Both the position numbers and the translations under genes were made by a program. The notes beneath the pieces were generated by a model. That model did not search any database. It was not told the origin of the DNA and was given only the letters and a program-made list of their open reading frames with translations. A stretch of DNA of 34,137 nucleotides from Synechococcales cyanobacterium M55_K2018_004 (GTDB lineage: Bacteria > Cyanobacteriota > Cyanobacteriia > Elainellales > Elainellaceae): the NCBI GenBank assembly GCA_015295905.1, contig DVEB01000336.1:1-34137 (forward strand), read 5' to 3'. Numbering within the stretch: position 1 is the first letter of the stretch; each line of letters begins with the position of its first letter. Below are positions 8,322 through 15,954 of the stretch, piece by piece.

Positions 8322-8436
8322 TGTCGCTATTCTATTCAGTTAAGGGATTTGCAATTAACCAAAGACTGAAATGAAGCAATAACCTACCCGTCATAGGCTG
8401 TGTGAGGCGGTAGCCGTCACGCATCGGGGAAATTTT

Positions 8437-8913
8437 ATGTTCATGCCAGTCCCTCAGCCATTTATTCCCTCCTCCATGAAAGACGAAGCGTTTGGCATCA
8501 TTCCTATCCTTAAGCAGGGCGACGACTGTCAGTTCCTCCTAGTCCAACACCACGCCGGACACTGGGGCTTTCCCAAAGGCCATGCTGACCCGGGCGAGAC
8601 AGCGATCGCCGCTGCCTGCCGCGAATTTGAAGAGGAGACGGGCATCACTGCCTATACCCCCCTCACCCAATTCTCCTTCTCCGAGCAGTACACCTTCATT
8701 CGCAACGCCCAAACGATTCAAAAAACCGTTGTTTACTTTCCAGCCTGGGTGCAGACCACCGAAGTCACCTGTCAGGCCAAAGAAATTCAAGCCTTTGCCT
8801 GGTTACCCTACGAAGCCGCCCTAAAGCGACTCACCTTCACCCCCGCCAAGCAAGTCCTCACTGAAGTCCAAAAATCGCTGCAACAGTTGCCCCCACCCGA
8901 AACGAGTCGATAA
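8437..8913 (+). CDS. Nudix hydrolase (diadenosine tetraphosphatase-like)
   Basis: Nudix pyrophosphohydrolase of up to 158 residues. The Nudix box is complete: GHADPGETAIAAACREFEEE followed by TGI, satisfying Gx5Ex7REUxEExGU, so the Mg2+ site is intact. The surrounding FGIIPI, FLLVQHHAGHWGFPKGH and late WLPYEAALKRLTFTPAKQVL resemble asymmetrical bis(5'-nucleosyl)-tetraphosphatases, so Ap4A-like dinucleotides are the first guess. ATG at 8437 has GGGGAA 6 bases upstream; ATG at 8476 (MKDEAFG) fits family starts better, so the first 13 residues are uncertain. It interrupts the ABC transporter genes, same strand, 115 bases after the permease and 75 before the ATPase. Its link to guanidine, if any, is unknown. 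Confidence 0.88.
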   Translation: MFMPVPQPFIPSSMKDEAFGIIPILKQGDDCQFLLVQHHAGHWGFPKGHADPGETAIAAACREFEEETGITAYTPLTQFSFSEQYTFIRNAQTIQKTVVYFPAWVQTTEVTCQAKEIQAFAWLPYEAALKRLTFTPAKQVLTEVQKSLQQLPPPETSR

Positions 8914-8988
8914 ATCCCGTCCCCTGGAGAATTGTGACTTTGCGATTTTGGTTTTTCCTCACGCCCCACCTCACCCACCTTCCCTCCT

Positions 8989-9774
8989 ATGCACCTCGAA
9001 GTTACTCACCTTTACAAACAATTCCCTACCGCCCGTGGCTCCATCACTGCCCTGAAGGACATTAATCTGCACGTTGAAGACGGTGAGTTTGTCTGTGCTG
9101 TGGGTGCATCTGGCTCTGGCAAATCGACCCTGCTGCGCTTAATTGCAGGACTGGAGATGCCCACAGCAGGAGAAGTGCGAGTCGATGGGGTGCTGGTAAC
9201 AGGGCCAGGTGCTGACCGGGGGATGGTGTTTCAGAACTACACCCTCTATCCGTGGATGACAGTGGCAGATAACGTCGGCTTTGGTCTGAAGTTGCAAGGA
9301 GTCTCCAAACAGCAGCGGCGCGAACAAGTCTCCTATTATTTGGACGTGGTGGGACTAACAAAGTTCGCCGATGTGCTGCCCAAACAACTTTCGGGCGGGA
9401 TGAAACAACGGGTGGCGATCGCCCGTGCCCTGGCGTCGCGTCCCAAAATCCTGCTGATGGACGAACCGTTTGGAGCGCTGGATGTGCAGACGAAGGAAAC
9501 GATGCAGCAATTCCTCCTGCAACTGTGGCAGCGTACTAACATCAGCATTCTGATGATCACCCACGATGTGGAGGAAGCCGTCTTCCTGGCCCAGCGGCTC
9601 TACGTTCTCAGTGCCCACCCTGGTACGGTGGAACGCGAAATTGTCATCAACCTGCCGCTGGAACGCGACCACCAGATTCGTCGCCAACCTGCGTTCCAAC
9701 ACTACCGCGAGGAAGTGCTAGACCTGCTGCGCAGCAAGCCAGCAGAACCAATCGATTCACTGCTGATCTTGTAA
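8989..9774 (+). CDS. ABC transporter ATP-binding protein, likely guanidine
   Basis: ATPase of the nitrate/sulfonate/taurine importer class (SsuB/TauB/NrtD-like), 261 residues. Walker A GASGSGKSTLLR, Q-loop FQNYTLYPWMTV, signature LSGGMKQRVAIARAL, Walker B ILLMDEPFGALD and the switch His in MITHDVEEA are all present. It energises import by the permease (7473-8321) and lipoprotein (6322-7362). The stop codon lies 18 bases inside the 3' end of the convergent FAD oxidoreductase gene, so no terminator separates the two transcription units and antisense overlap of the transcripts is likely. Confidence 0.93.
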   Translation: MHLEVTHLYKQFPTARGSITALKDINLHVEDGEFVCAVGASGSGKSTLLRLIAGLEMPTAGEVRVDGVLVTGPGADRGMVFQNYTLYPWMTVADNVGFGLKLQGVSKQQRREQVSYYLDVVGLTKFADVLPKQLSGGMKQRVAIARALASRPKILLMDEPFGALDVQTKETMQQFLLQLWQRTNISILMITHDVEEAVFLAQRLYVLSAHPGTVEREIVINLPLERDHQIRRQPAFQHYREEVLDLLRSKPAEPIDSLLIL

Positions 9775-11097
9775 CCCAAAGAAGGCATAGGCCGAGCGCA
9801 AATACCAGCGCCGCAGTCTTGCGAGCGGGAAGCGTTTGAGAGGTTGTCGCAGGAGAGCAGGGAGGTCTTCCACCCGCTTTCTGCCAGCGAGAATTTGGGC
9901 GATCGCCCGCCCACACCAAGTTCCGGTTGCTACTCCGTTACCGTGATAGGCGAGAGAATAGAACACACTGGGATCTGCGCTGAACTGGCCAACATGGGGG
10001 GTCAGCGTCGTCGATCCACAGACGAGGCCATTCCAGTAGTGGGTAACTTCGACGTCTTTCCAGGCGGGGAACATCTCGCCTAACCGACGAATCATCCAAC
10101 TACGCTGGCGATCGCGCTCCTGCTGATCCCCCCTAGTGCCCCCCCGGCTACCCAGTAAAAATCGGCCATCCTTCAACAAGCGGAAATAGAACAGCAGCAG
10201 GCGTGTGTCATAGAGTGGTGTTTCCGTTTTCCACCCCTGGGCCGCTAGTTCAGCAGCAGTAAGCGGACGGGTTGTGATGATATTAGAAATCACAGGCAGG
10301 AGTGTGCCCCGCAGAGAAGGTACCAATTGTTCATCACTGTAGCCATTCGTTGCCAGGATCACTTGCTTGGCGCGGAGGGTGCCACCGGGGGTTTGCAGCA
10401 GATGCCAGTGACCTGACTTTTCCCAGGCTTCGACGGGGCTTTGCAGGGAAAGGGTGAGGCCTGCTTGTCGGACAGCGTTTGCCAGCCCCCGGCTGTACTT
10501 CAGGGGATTGAGGCCAAAGCCAACCCCAATATGCAGTGCACCGTGAGCTTCGGGGCTGTGGTAGGCGTGTTCTGCTAAGTCTTTTTGTGACCAGAGCGTG
10601 CAGGGATATTCGGCAATTTCTGTTAAGAAGTCATATTCTTCCTCCAGGGCTTGCCAGCGAGAAGGTCGGTGGGCAACGAGAATTTCACCAGTTCCCTGGG
10701 CGTCGATCTCAATCCCTTCCGATGCGGCAATATGGCGAACTAATTCCGTCCCCTGGCGCTGTTGCTGGGCAAACCGACGGACTTCCTCGCCACCAAATTT
10801 TTGCAACAGTTGGTGGTTGGTTAGCCAAGTTGCCCCCACGCAGACAAACCCACCATTACGACCTGACGCGCCCCAGGCAACAGTTCCTGCGTCTAGCACA
10901 TGGGCTTGAATGCCAGCTTCCTTTGCCAAGTAGAGGGCAGCATTCAGGCCAGTGATGCCACCGCCGATGATGGCAACGTCGCAGGTCGTGTCCTGAGACA
11001 GGGGGGTAATGTCTGTAGGAAAAAGAGGGGGGACCGTGGTTTCCCAAAAACTGCCAATAGGCTGAGTACGGTCGTAAAGGTTGGGATGGTAAAGCAT
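9757..11097 (-). CDS. FAD-dependent amine/amino-acid oxidoreductase (DadA/PuuB-like)
   Basis: Flavoprotein of the D-amino-acid oxidase superfamily, 446 residues. The Rossmann FAD motif CDVAIIGGGITGLNAALYLA lies near residue 40, and the second nucleotide-contacting strand ends in VLDAG. VILATNGYS in the middle and the C-terminal SLAYHGNGVATGTWCGRAIA (FAD-binding loop) complete the fold. The whole resembles gamma-glutamylputrescine oxidase and related amine oxidoreductases; the true substrate cannot be read from sequence. Its 3' end overlaps the convergent ABC ATPase gene by 18 bases. It could act on polyamines or guanidino compounds given the neighbourhood, but that is only inference. Confidence 0.88.
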   Translation of the reverse strand: MLYHPNLYDRTQPIGSFWETTVPPLFPTDITPLSQDTTCDVAIIGGGITGLNAALYLAKEAGIQAHVLDAGTVAWGASGRNGGFVCVGATWLTNHQLLQKFGGEEVRRFAQQQRQGTELVRHIAASEGIEIDAQGTGEILVAHRPSRWQALEEEYDFLTEIAEYPCTLWSQKDLAEHAYHSPEAHGALHIGVGFGLNPLKYSRGLANAVRQAGLTLSLQSPVEAWEKSGHWHLLQTPGGTLRAKQVILATNGYSDEQLVPSLRGTLLPVISNIITTRPLTAAELAAQGWKTETPLYDTRLLLFYFRLLKDGRFLLGSRGGTRGDQQERDRQRSWMIRRLGEMFPAWKDVEVTHYWNGLVCGSTTLTPHVGQFSADPSVFYSLAYHGNGVATGTWCGRAIAQILAGRKRVEDLPALLRQPLKRFPLARLRRWYLRSAYAFFGLQDQQ

Positions 11098-11468
11098 ACT
11101 TGTGGATTAAGCGGCATCTTGAGCAATAGTCGAATGCGGATGAGTACGATAAACGCCGATAGCAACCTGTAGACCAATGGGCCATCGCTGATTGAACCCA
11201 TGGTTTTGGGAGTGAGCGGTGCATAGAGTGGGACTCTCACTTCCAAAAACCATAGTCGGATTCAGCAATGTCACCAATCAGGGGCAATAGGGCTAGTTTG
11301 CAAACTGTCAGTGTTTGCGAGAACAAGTTGAGGAATTGGGTAGTCTACAAAGTGGAGACGATTTTGAGCGATTGTTTTGAGGATAAGCCCGTGCGAGTGA
11401 CCAGAAGAGCAAGCAAAGTCAGGCAACAACAGAGTTGGCAGCGCGATCGCCCACTAAAATCAGCCGCA
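11098..11468. other. Gene-poor stretch, nothing recognised
   Basis: About 370 bases between the FAD oxidoreductase start and the small membrane-anchored ORF. I see no RNA gene, repeat family member or convincing promoter here. Confidence 0.5.
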
Positions 11469-11699
11469 ATGAGACGCCTACTTTCGGCCAAAAACCTGGA
11501 TCTTGTTTCTCTCACCATCTGTTCCTGCGTGCTGACGATTCTGTTTCACGCGGCGGCAAACTTGCCTCAACCCCACCCAACCGTCAGCAATACGGCGTCT
11601 CATTCTGCTAATGCAGCATCACCAGTGCGAAATCTAGGTTTCCAACCCTACACGCTGACCGCAGCGAAGCCAGAAACGCAAGAGGAAGAGGAAGGCTGA
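11469..11699 (+). CDS. Small putative membrane-anchored protein
   Basis: Possible 76-residue protein with a basic start (MRRLLSAKN), one hydrophobic stretch LVSLTICSCVLTILFHAA (about residues 12-29) and a polar Ala/Ser/Pro/Glu tail ending in EEEEEG. The shape is that of a signal-anchored small protein. The frame extends upstream to 11268, but that part is Cys/Arg-rich and looks non-coding, so I chose the internal ATG; no Shine-Dalgarno supports it. I do not recognise a family. It could be a chance frame. Confidence 0.35.
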   Translation: MRRLLSAKNLDLVSLTICSCVLTILFHAAANLPQPHPTVSNTASHSANAASPVRNLGFQPYTLTAAKPETQEEEEG

Positions 11700-11720
11700 G
11701 TGGCATTGCTGAATCTAATC

Positions 11721-11800
11721 TAACGTGAATTCGGGATAAGCTGAAACCCTTGCTATTCCGTGCGCGACGCCCAAAACCCTCTTAACCAGAACTGACGTTA
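11721..11800. repeat. Family-1 MITE-like element, copy A (deletion derivative)
   Basis: 80 bases with both family ends (TAACGTGAATTCGGGATAAG and TTAACCAGAACTGACGTTA). Inside, only one arm of each hairpin remains, joined at GTGCGCGACGCCC, so the central part present in full copies is missing. TA is found at both outer ends. Confidence 0.85.
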
Positions 11801-11916
11801 ATCTAGAGATTAAGTGCTTGAAGGGGGGTAAACTCTGTACACTCTTTCCTCAAACATTCACCTCTGGGTGCAGAAGATAGCACCCTCCCATACACCGATC
11901 AATTTATCCCAGCGTA

Positions 11917-12213
11917 CTACTGTCCGTGGGTCGGGCAGGGTGGGGCAGAAATTGATTTGTCGAGCCAACCGGTAGCCTGCTGCACACGAGCCAAGGCTTC
12001 ATCGGGCTGATCTTTAAGCAGATAAACGAGGGCAATTGCAGCCTGCTCTGCGGCTCTTGCTTTGCGGTTGCCCTTGAGCCGGTGCCAGTCATTGGGGGCG
12101 ATCGCCAGTCTTTCTGCCAGTGCTTGGGCAAGTTCTAAATCACTGAATTGAGACAGGGCAGTGGTGTTGGGGGCCACGAGCGTTTCGGCAATCAGGGGAG
12201 AGGTATCCGGCAT
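11917..12213 (-). CDS. DUF6439-like conserved cyanobacterial protein
   Basis: Small all-helical cytosolic protein of 98 residues. The core LAQALAERLAIAPNDWHRLK, NRKARAAEQAAIALVYLLKD and ATGWLDKSISAPPCPTHGQ matches my memory of a cyanobacterium-restricted family (DUF6439); its function is unknown. The frame is open to 12390, but that part translates repeat DNA, so I start at ATG 12213 (MPDTSPLIAETL). No clear Shine-Dalgarno is seen. The helix pair ending in DQPDEALARVQQA looks TPR-like. Confidence 0.7.
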   Translation of the reverse strand: MPDTSPLIAETLVAPNTTALSQFSDLELAQALAERLAIAPNDWHRLKGNRKARAAEQAAIALVYLLKDQPDEALARVQQATGWLDKSISAPPCPTHGQ

Positions 12214-12411
12214 ACAAACCACCATTGACTGACAATTGAACTTGAGATGCTTACCCCTACTGTAGAGGATTCGCCCAGTTCTGGTACATTGCTCGGGTGA
12301 ATGTTGAGGGATTTGTGATGGAATCATGTACCCGCCTAGAATGCGTTGGGCGATAGCCGCAAGGCTTGGAATCAGTATCAGTAACAGCAATTCTCATTTT
12401 GCCCCTCTCGT

Positions 12412-12448
12412 GTGGGATGTTTGCACTCTGTGCGTGCAAACATCCCAC
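12412..12448. repeat. Family-3 hairpin repeat, copy 1
   Basis: GTGGGATGTTTGCAC (12412-12426) and GTGCAAACATCCCAC (12434-12448) form a perfect 15-bp stem with a 7-base loop. Read on the minus strand, the flank TGAAAATTAGAAGTGGGATG matches the hairpin at 20428-20475 (TGAAAATTAGAGGTGGAATG). Confidence 0.7.
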
Positions 12449-12454
12449 TTCTAA

Positions 12455-12596
12455 TTTTCATACTGATACCGACTCCGTCGGTTATTAAGTCGCTTTGTCG
12501 TGGTGTAAAACCTTCACACAGCGCCCATTTTACACCACGACAAACTGCTACTTTACAGACGAATTCTGTATGAGAATTGCTGTATCAGTGATGAAC
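12455..12596. repeat. Family-4 repeat, complete copy
   Basis: The element carries a perfect 17-bp stem (TTTGTCGTGGTGTAAAA at 12494-12510 with its complement at 12528-12544) and a 17-base loop. Its outer parts are degenerate inverted repeats: TTTTCATACTGATACCGACT on the left and CTGTATGAGAATTGCTGTAT on the right. Related sequence lies at 1-58 and, interrupted by a family-1 element, at 15955-16195. Confidence 0.7.
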
Positions 12597-12683
12597 GTGA
12601 TGAAACGATGATGCAGGAATGCGATGATGGGATAAAGCCCTAACGTGTCTTCCTCCCTGACCTCCACATTCCACCCTACCCTC

Positions 12684-13031
12684 ATGAGCGTCCCCAGTCC
12701 CTTTGACCCAACTCTGGAGCAGGAATTGCAAACCCTGGAGCAAGACTATCAAGCGTTTAAGGAACGTTACCTACAGGTACAGCGAGACTGGCAACGACAG
12801 CAAGAACTCAAGGAGCGCTATGAAGATGTGCGGGGGCGATCGCTGCAAGAGCGTTCCGCAGAACTAAGAACAGAACTTAAACAAATTCAACAACAGTTAA
12901 TTAACTTAGAAGTAGCCCTCGAAAGTCGTTTGTTTTCCTGGAAAGGGGTACGCGAAGTGTTTTGGCAAGTGGTGCGATTTGGTGGGCTGGGCATTATCAT
13001 CGGCTGGATGTTGCGCTCCTGTGCCGGTTAG
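12684..13031 (+). CDS. Coiled-coil protein with C-terminal membrane anchor
   Basis: Protein of 115 residues. After a short Pro-rich start, residues about 10-85 are strongly heptad-like and charged (LEQELQTLEQDYQAFKERYL, LRTELKQIQQQLINLEVALE), followed by a C-terminal hydrophobic segment VVRFGGLGIIIGWMLRS. It is therefore likely a tail-anchored coiled-coil protein. Similar small proteins are common in cyanobacteria, but I know no function. A GTG start at 12645 would add 13 residues; neither start has a clear Shine-Dalgarno. It stands alone, with repeats upstream. Confidence 0.7.
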   Translation: MSVPSPFDPTLEQELQTLEQDYQAFKERYLQVQRDWQRQQELKERYEDVRGRSLQERSAELRTELKQIQQQLINLEVALESRLFSWKGVREVFWQVVRFGGLGIIIGWMLRSCAG

Positions 13032-13338
13032 CACGTCGGACGTGACGGATTACGAAGATGAGTGAATACTCTGGCTCATCGGCAATTTGGGTTGACTAAA
13101 ATGTTATCAGGATTTCCCGAAACCCTTGTCCTTTAGAGCGATCGCACCGGTCTGATAGCTGCGCCTCGAAACTCTCAGACAGTCATCCCAGCTTGTCGAT
13201 GACGCATGGTGGCTCGTGAGACGCTACAACTGACTCCCAATGGATCGAACTGTGTAAGCGATTCCTGGGTGGGGCGATCGCTGCATGACTTCATCACCAG
13301 CAACACACCCAAAACCATTTGCACTGGAGGGACGAACT

Positions 13339-13548
13339 ATGGTTCGCAATGTTGGTAACGTTGATCGCTGGATCCGACTGGTTCTGGGGGCTGCCCTATT
13401 GTATGGAGCGTTTGTCACCTGGGGAGCAGTACTGGGTTACATCCTGTTCATCGTGGGTGGAATTCTCGCCTTCACAGCAATTTTTGGAATGTGCCCACTT
13501 TATTCAGTGCTACACATCAACACCTGTAAACGTCCGTTAAATCAATAG
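13339..13548 (+). CDS. YgaP-type (DUF2892) transmembrane protein
   Basis: Protein of 69 residues. MVRNVGNVDRWIRLVLGAALL is the hallmark start of the DUF2892/YgaP membrane domain; two helices follow (about 12-27 and 32-52) and then the conserved GMCPLYSVLHINTC, here with both Cys. In other bacteria this domain is often fused to a rhodanese and linked to sulfur or redox metabolism; here it stands alone. GGAGG lies 8 bases upstream of ATG 13339, which settles the start although the frame is open to 13285. Confidence 0.85.
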   Translation: MVRNVGNVDRWIRLVLGAALLYGAFVTWGAVLGYILFIVGGILAFTAIFGMCPLYSVLHINTCKRPLNQ

Positions 13549-13634
13549 ACCTAATCAGCCATCTTATTTCTCCTTGATTTTGTGGGGAGGGTCTGCATTG
13601 TGTGCCCTCCCAACTCCCGCAAAATCAAAGTGTT

Positions 13635-13760
13635 TAACGTGAATTCGGGATAAGTTGAACCCCTTGGTGTTCCGTGCGCGTTGCGCATGGAACACCAAGG
13701 GGGTTTGGGGCACCGCGCCGGGCACGGTGCCCCAAACTCCTCTTAACCCGAACTGACGGT
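13635..13760. repeat. Family-1 MITE-like element, copy B
   Basis: Full copy of about 126 bases: end TAACGTGAATTCGGGATAAG, hairpin with arms CTTGGTGTTCCGTGCGC and its complement, hairpin with arms TTTGGGGCACCG and CGGTGCCCCAAA, end CTTAACCCGAACTGACGGT. The right end has lost the terminal TTA. Confidence 0.88.
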
Positions 13761-13792
13761 CTTTAGGTCCTGAAACTTTCGGTACTGACAAT

Positions 13793-13826
13793 AGTGGCAC
13801 CTGCTTCATAGAGCAGGTGCCACTTT
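13793..13826 (+). terminator. Strong hairpin, possible terminator
   Basis: AGTGGCACCTGCT (13793-13805) and AGCAGGTGCCACT (13812-13824) form a perfect 13-bp stem with a 6-base loop, followed by a short TTACGTT. It is 245 bases after the YgaP-like gene, so it may end that transcript. The T tract is poor, so a repeat-type hairpin is also possible. Confidence 0.5.
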
Positions 13827-14092
13827 ACGTTATAGGCTTTCCTGTCCGGATTCTTTGAACCCAGCAATGAAGTCTAGATCAGTGTAATTTTTTTAGAACG
13901 GCCTGCCCAAAGATCAAGAAGCTTGTTACTTCTAATACCAGAAATTTAATATTTGTACTTATGAGGCAATGCCACTCCAAATTTGGTTCAGCCTATTTAT
14001 CTAAGACTTTCTGCAACTTTTGCGGGCTTCATCGAAGCTTCAAAAAGCGAATTCTTTTAATCACGCAATCTAAGCAATCTCCGCAGATAGCC

Positions 14093-14120
14093 TTGTTACA
14101 ATAAACTTTGTGAATAAATT
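14093..14120 (+). promoter_or_regulatory. Candidate promoter for the 14183 gene
   Basis: TTGTTA (14093-14098), 16-base spacer and TAAATT (14115-14120) lie in an AT-rich stretch about 60 bases before the chosen GTG start. The remainder of the gap from 13826 to 14092 is AT-rich and shows no gene. Confidence 0.35.
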
Positions 14121-14182
14121 AGTTGCCCGTCCATTTGTCATTTGCCTGCTATCCTTCAATTCTGAGTCGAGGAGTTACCAAC

Positions 14183-15508
14183 GTGTCAGCTTTTGTAAGC
14201 CGTCACCATCAGCCCATCAGTTCCGAAGAGCAGTATCTTTACGATCACCTGCTGTCGCGGATCGAGGTTGAATCAGCAGAGCAGATGATTGAGCGGTTCT
14301 ACGCTCTGTTTATTGACGGGTCTCGCTATCCAGAGGCAGATGTGTTGGCGGCTCTCGATGCAGTCACCGCTTCAAAAAATGCTGCGGAAGAGTTTCGCTA
14401 TGTTTTGAATCGCTGCTGCCACATCCTGATTAACCGTTGGCAAGCGCGATCGCAATCTCAGACTGCCATTCCCCGCCTCATTGAACTGTTTGAGACTGAA
14501 CCAGGCACCTCGGCAGCAGCCCTGCGGCGTCCCCGTGCCGTCCGCCGCCTGCGGGAACTGAAGCAGCAGTTCACCCAAACAGAACAGTACCTCACCCTGC
14601 GTCGTCTGGCCCAAGTGGTGAATCAGTCTATTGAGGCTAGTCAAAAAGCTGGCCAAAGCCCATTGGGGACTCTGATCCGCCGCTATCCCTACCTGTACGA
14701 ACACTGCTTGCTGAGTGAATATAGCGCCCTCGAACAGCAGCATACTGTCCGTCAGCTTCGCGCCACCATGCAGCACCAGTTTGAGGTAGATCTCTCCCAA
14801 TACATCACCTACCAGTTTCGGCGCGGGCAATTGAACCGCGAGTCCTCCAGTCGAAATGGGGGGGGACTGCCTCAGCGAGGGACATCATCGCCGACCTCGG
14901 TTGCCCGATCGCCAAAACCTGTCTCCAACCCCACTCTGTTGGATGACCATGAAGTGAAGCAAGCTGTTCAGCATTACATGGGTCGTGTTGAGGGCGATCG
15001 CTCCTACCGGGACTTGGCCTACCATTTCCTGGCCCAGAGTGGTCATTCTCAGACCTTTCGTGCTTTCAAGGATGACCTCTACGAATACCTAACGGCCTCT
15101 GTTGACGCGGAGTATGGTCGGCGGCAGTTTTACAATCAGCTCCATGCCCAACTCAGCAACTTGCTGCCCGAAAGCAATGGCAAACTTTTGAACGATCTCC
15201 TCCTCGTGCGGACTTGTAGCCAGCTTTTGAACTTTCTTGTGGTCGAAAGCCCGAAGAACCCGAATCATTTTGTCTTCATTGATCTGCTCAACAACCTTGG
15301 TCCAATTCTGACCACGGGGCTGTTGCTTAAGGTTGTGTTGCTCTGCCGTCGCGTTAAGCCTGTCTTAGAGCGGCGTGTCTCTATCCTGTTTAGCCACTAC
15401 GAGAGTTGCAGCCGCGATGCCGTGCAATGGCTGATTAACCTGCTCGAAAATCTGAATGTGGCCCTCAGTGCCCACTTTGGTTCCCTCAAACTGTCTCTTA
15501 TCAGATGA
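14183..15508 (+). CDS. Conserved cyanobacterial protein of unknown function
   Basis: Soluble, mostly helical protein of 441 residues. The first 110 residues (YDHLLSRIEVESAEQMIERF, LFIDGSRYP) and the C-terminal 170 residues form two compact regions, separated by a Ser/Arg/Gly/Pro linker around residues 215-250. I see no catalytic motif, signal peptide or certain membrane segment; LGPILTTGLLLKVVLLC near residue 400 is hydrophobic but embedded in helices. I have an impression of a widespread cyanobacterial family without a known role. The frame is open from 14123, but GTG at 14183 has GAGGAG about 8 bases upstream, so it is preferred. It converges with the ArsR gene, 18 bases apart. Confidence 0.8.
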   Translation: MSAFVSRHHQPISSEEQYLYDHLLSRIEVESAEQMIERFYALFIDGSRYPEADVLAALDAVTASKNAAEEFRYVLNRCCHILINRWQARSQSQTAIPRLIELFETEPGTSAAALRRPRAVRRLRELKQQFTQTEQYLTLRRLAQVVNQSIEASQKAGQSPLGTLIRRYPYLYEHCLLSEYSALEQQHTVRQLRATMQHQFEVDLSQYITYQFRRGQLNRESSSRNGGGLPQRGTSSPTSVARSPKPVSNPTLLDDHEVKQAVQHYMGRVEGDRSYRDLAYHFLAQSGHSQTFRAFKDDLYEYLTASVDAEYGRRQFYNQLHAQLSNLLPESNGKLLNDLLLVRTCSQLLNFLVVESPKNPNHFVFIDLLNNLGPILTTGLLLKVVLLCRRVKPVLERRVSILFSHYESCSRDAVQWLINLLENLNVALSAHFGSLKLSLIR

Positions 15509-15526
15509 GGTTCAAAGGCTGTAGCG

Positions 15527-15880
15527 TTATGGAGTTTTGCTGCTGAGGCTGAATGCGCGGAAGTATTGGGCTTGCTTTTCAATCCGAGCAGCGAGGCGAT
15601 CGCACACCAAGTTACACAACTCAAAACTCAACTCATCGGCGATACTGTAGTAAGCAGACGTCCCTTCGGTGCGCCGATTCAAAATGCCCGCCTGCAACAT
15701 AACCTTTAGGTGTTTCGATACATTGGCCTGACTAGTTGCAGTAGACTCGACGAGTTCCTGCACACACTTTTCTTGCCCCCGCAGGACATTAAGAATTTTT
15801 AACCGGGTGGGTTCACTTAAAACACTGAAGTATTCGGCAACCTGTTGGACAATTTCAGGCGGAATGACATCGGGATTCAT
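15527..15880 (-). CDS. ArsR/SmtB-family transcriptional regulator
   Basis: Winged-helix repressor of 117 residues. YFSVLSEPTRLKILNVLRGQ opens the domain, SQANVSKHLKVMLQAGILNR is the recognition helix region, and RRTEGTSAYYSIAD is the wing. Cys residues occur in EKCVQELV (helix 2-3) and in the C-terminal helix (FELCNLVCDRL); this resembles metal- or thiol-sensing members. The classical ELCVCDLC metal box is absent, so a persulfide- or redox-type sensor is possible but unproven. Start ATG 15880 fits the family; the frame is open to 15976. The promoter at 15912-15942 has a palindrome over its -10 box, suggesting autoregulation. Likely targets besides itself are not evident; the membrane fusion gene at 16287 is divergent, with repeats between. 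Confidence 0.88.
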   Translation of the reverse strand: MNPDVIPPEIVQQVAEYFSVLSEPTRLKILNVLRGQEKCVQELVESTATSQANVSKHLKVMLQAGILNRRTEGTSAYYSIADELSFELCNLVCDRLAARIEKQAQYFRAFSLSSKTP

Positions 15881-15911
15881 AGGGGTAAGCGTTGCAGGGT
15901 AAAGAGATAAC

Positions 15912-15942
15912 TTGATTATATCAATTAACCTCTGTATAACAA
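15912..15942 (-). promoter_or_regulatory. Promoter and operator of the ArsR gene
   Basis: On the minus strand: TTGTTA (15942-15937), 16-base spacer, TATAAT (15920-15915). The -10 box is the centre of the perfect palindrome TTGAT-ATA-ATCAA (15912-15924), which would let the ArsR protein block its own transcription. The leader to the ATG would be about 28 bases. Confidence 0.6.
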
Positions 15943-15954
15943 TTGAGTAATTAA

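Noticed and set aside
11268-11468. N-terminal extension of the small membrane-anchored ORF
   Set aside because: Cys/Arg-rich, no Shine-Dalgarno, not protein-like; the internal ATG at 11469 gives a sensible signal-anchor.
13564-13809. 81-residue minus-strand open frame, and similar frames at 15951-16148, 18924-19121 and 33306-33494
   Set aside because: They are translations of the repeat elements; only the one at 33337-33924 is attached to a conserved protein body.
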